In this document: piece by piece, positions 5,687-6,771 of the stretch
How the letters are laid out: every line of letters starts with the position of its first letter
Position numbering within the stretch: position 1 is the stretch's first letter
DNA from: JBAQMG01 sp049302575
GTDB lineage: Bacteria; Bacillota; Desulfitobacteriia; Desulfitobacteriales; Desulfitobacteriaceae
Direction of reading: 5' to 3'
Assembly: GCA_049302575.1 (NCBI GenBank)
Contig: JBAQMG010000097.1
Span: 1 to 6,771 of the forward strand
Length of the DNA: 6,771 nt
The notes under the pieces: generated by a model
What the model saw: the letters and a program-made list of their open reading frames with translations, nothing else
What the model was told of the DNA's origin: nothing
The model's database searches: none
Position numbers and translations under genes: made by a program

Positions 5687-6289
5687 TTGGTTGGCGCAGC
5701 TAACCCCTGTGAGTTTCGTCCCCCCCTGCCGACAACTCCCCTAGCTTTTTCGATTCTAGTGGACAGCCCCATCCGCTGTAACTTGCCTTTTAGTCCTGTA
5801 AGTGCTTTGATTCTACCCTTGGCCAAAACAAATCTCTTGTTTTCAGGATTACTCGTGGCAGGTTTAGACATTCTGATGACTTTCCTATTTAAACGCTCTC
5901 TTGCCCACCCTCCCTGTCCCAATCGGGTCTATCCTGAGCATTATCCTGTAACTCTCTCTCTGACGCAACTTACTCAACTAATGCAGGCCGTAGCTAATGG
6001 GCAAATCCCCCTGCCCTCATCTATCGGTAGCAGCAATGGATCTCCCTTAGGCCAAGGCCTTGGATCAGTTGGCAATGATCAGCCTTTATTTCCAGATAAT
6101 TTAAGTGTTTCTCTCTTTGTTTCCGCTCCCTTTGCCCCTTTCGATGGCAGCCCTGATACTTCGTTTAACGTACCCTTATTTGAAATCCCTGGGGTACCAG
6201 GCAACTTGATCATTGCCCTCGGTCTCTTAGTTGCTCAATTTTTAGTTGAACGTGCCGGTGTAGGCACCCTGGGTTGCCAACCCAACTGA
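5687..6289 (+). CDS. Hypothetical proline-rich membrane protein (200 residues)
   Basis: I do not recognise this protein. A Pro-rich N-terminus (residues 1-37) is followed by a hydrophobic stretch (about 38-68, likely one or two helices), then KRSLAHPPCPNR. A polar middle carries a short helix-like run (SLTQLTQLMQAVANGQIPLP, 91-110) and Gly/Ser-rich segments (111-130). The part at 140-170 is rich in Phe and Pro. A second hydrophobic helix spans about 173-187 (NLIIALGLLVAQFLV), and the protein ends at GCQPN. Four Cys (8, 31, 77, 197) are spread out. The TTG start has a perfect AGGAGGT. It lies 27 bases after the 41-residue peptide and 17 before the next gene, so it is surely co-transcribed. The composition recalls small coat- or membrane-associated spore proteins, but nothing proves that. 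Confidence 0.75.
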   Translation: MVGAANPCEFRPPLPTTPLAFSILVDSPIRCNLPFSPVSALILPLAKTNLLFSGLLVAGLDILMTFLFKRSLAHPPCPNRVYPEHYPVTLSLTQLTQLMQAVANGQIPLPSSIGSSNGSPLGQGLGSVGNDQPLFPDNLSVSLFVSAPFAPFDGSPDTSFNVPLFEIPGVPGNLIIALGLLVAQFLVERAGVGTLGCQPN

Positions 6290-6306
6290 AACGGAGGTAA
6301 GTTTCC

Positions 6307-6564
6307 ATGCCACCCACATATCTTCCACCACCTATAGACCCTTCCTCTCCTGAGGCTTGGAACTATGGCTTTCATCGTCTTGTTAGCATTCTGCAATCCC
6401 CACCTGTCGGTGCCAGCATTATAGCCCTTGCTTTGTTTTTTCTGCTTATTTTCGTTTCTGATGCCTTACTCAGTCAGGTCAAGCTTGCTACTTTGGGTAT
6501 TACAGTGACCCTAAGTACTGCAGGTTTTTTAGCCTTAGTTACTTTAATCTTATTCATTATTTAA
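6307..6564 (+). CDS. Hypothetical two-helix membrane protein (85 residues)
   Basis: An unrecognised protein with a Pro-rich N-terminus (MPPTYLPPPIDPSSPEAWNY), an amphipathic stretch (FHRLVSILQ) and two hydrophobic helices (about residues 35-51 and 61-85). The last helix runs to the C-terminus (VTLILFII). The ATG has GGAGGT (6293-6298) 8 bases upstream. It is the last gene of the YlbF cluster. The Pro-rich start echoes that of the 200-residue protein before it. No enzyme motif is visible; a small scaffold or membrane-shaping role is possible but is a guess. Confidence 0.75.
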   Translation: MPPTYLPPPIDPSSPEAWNYGFHRLVSILQSPPVGASIIALALFFLLIFVSDALLSQVKLATLGITVTLSTAGFLALVTLILFII

Positions 6565-6579
6565 CTTACACTGTATATC

Positions 6580-6593
6580 AATTCATAATGCAC
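6580..6593. repeat. Copy of the AT-rich AATTCATAATGCAC motif
   Basis: This is the same core as at the gene ends near 2364-2381 and 4078-4149, here 15 bases after the stop of the 85-residue protein and about 50 bases before the intron end. No hairpin with a T tract is formed, so it is not a normal terminator. Confidence 0.5.
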
Positions 6594-6645
6594 TTTAATC
6601 AATGCCTAATCAAGAACCAGACGTGGTAATTTGTAATTGAGCATA

Positions 6646-6687
6646 ATCGGATAGGAGGCCACCCATTATTTGAGTGACCGACCTTCC
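6646..6687 (-). ncRNA. Group II intron domain VI with branch-point adenosine
   Basis: On the minus strand GGA (6685-6687) pairs with TCC (6649-6651), and AGG (6682-6684) with CCT (6653-6655), leaving A at 6652 bulged. An 8-bp helix (6672-6679 with 6657-6664) closes a 7-base loop. The bulged A is 7 bases from the AU 3' end, the standard place for the lariat branch point. Confidence 0.75.
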
Positions 6688-6689
6688 AC

Positions 6690-6721
6690 ACCACCGTACG
6701 TACCGTTCGGTATACGGCGGT
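6690..6721 (-). ncRNA. Group II intron domain V (catalytic hairpin)
   Basis: On the minus strand ACCGCCGTA (6713-6721) pairs with TACGGTGGT (6690-6698) over 9 bp, with one G-U pair. A two-base CG bulge (6699-6700) lies on the 3' side, and an upper stem TACC/GGTA carries a GAAC loop. This is the domain V layout; the catalytic triad reads CGC rather than the more common AGC. Confidence 0.8.
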
Positions 6722-6771
6722 TCCTCAGGTTACGCAGTAACTTGACGATAATACTCTGAAAAGAATAGGAA

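Larger units (their letters stand above)
6646..6771 (-). mobile_element. Group II intron, 3' end (partial; continues beyond the window)
   Basis: The minus strand shows the two conserved 3' domains of a bacterial group II self-splicing intron. Domain V is followed directly by domain VI and an AU 3' end at 6646, with the downstream exon starting at 6645. Domains I-IV, and a reverse-transcriptase/maturase gene if present, would lie right of the window. The 3' exon is the non-coding spacer after the 85-residue protein gene, so no gene is visibly interrupted. The stretch 6724-6771 should belong to domain IV or the end of the maturase gene, but it is too short to show which. Confidence 0.8.

Noticed and set aside
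5551..5922. 123-codon minus-strand frame opposite the 41- and 200-residue genes
   Set aside because: Very basic, no ribosome site of note, and opposite a cluster whose plus-strand genes are well supported by ribosome sites and spacing.
6724..6771. C-terminus of an intron-encoded reverse transcriptase
   Set aside because: Two short minus-strand frames are open to the window edge, but fewer than 16 codons precede domain V and no recognisable maturase motif is present, so it cannot be told from non-coding domain IV.
1..6771. tRNA, rRNA, CRISPR array, phage or replication-origin signals
   Set aside because: Looked for cloverleaf, rRNA-like and regularly spaced repeat patterns on both strands and saw none; the only mobile element is the intron end.

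Overview
The window looks like chromosomal DNA from an endospore-forming, low-to-moderate-GC Firmicute. A Clostridia-type lineage of the Desulfitobacterium/Desulfosporosinus kind is my best guess from gene content and style; this is inference, because no rRNA or marker gene is present. The main support is three sporulation-linked families close together: a GerMN-domain lipoprotein, SpoIIR and a YlbF-family protein. Strong Shine-Dalgarno sites and several GTG/TTG starts also fit.

Layout, left to right. Bases 1-170 (minus) hold the start of an OmpR-type response regulator cut by the window edge. The 433-base gap that follows holds its putative promoter, a strong intrinsic terminator reading leftwards, and a possible small structured RNA ending at that terminator. 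Bases 604-1350 (minus) encode a GerMN lipoprotein. Divergent from it, 1591-2361 (plus) encodes a LytTR-type response regulator with no kinase beside it. Convergent with that is spoIIR (2366-3142, minus), the secreted signal that triggers pro-sigma-E processing. Divergent from spoIIR is a ZIP-family metal transporter (3350-4093, plus) whose leader carries a perfect 15-bp inverted repeat. Convergent with it is a membrane-anchored SGNH-fold protein (4148-4867, minus) that appears to lack two catalytic residues.

From 5040 to 6564 (plus) runs a tight four-gene cluster: a YlbF-family protein, a 41-residue single-pass membrane peptide overlapping it by ATGA, a 200-residue proline-rich membrane protein starting at TTG, and an 85-residue two-helix membrane protein. 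I do not recognise the last three. A sequence matching the sigma-K consensus lies just upstream, so this may be a late mother-cell sporulation operon. This is the best candidate for undescribed biology here.

The right end (6646-6771, minus) is the 3' end of a group II intron. Domain V has a CGC triad and a two-base bulge, and domain VI has a bulged branch-point A. The rest of the intron lies beyond the window. An AT-rich motif (AATTCATAATGCA and variants) recurs at the ends of several genes and even supplies stop codons.
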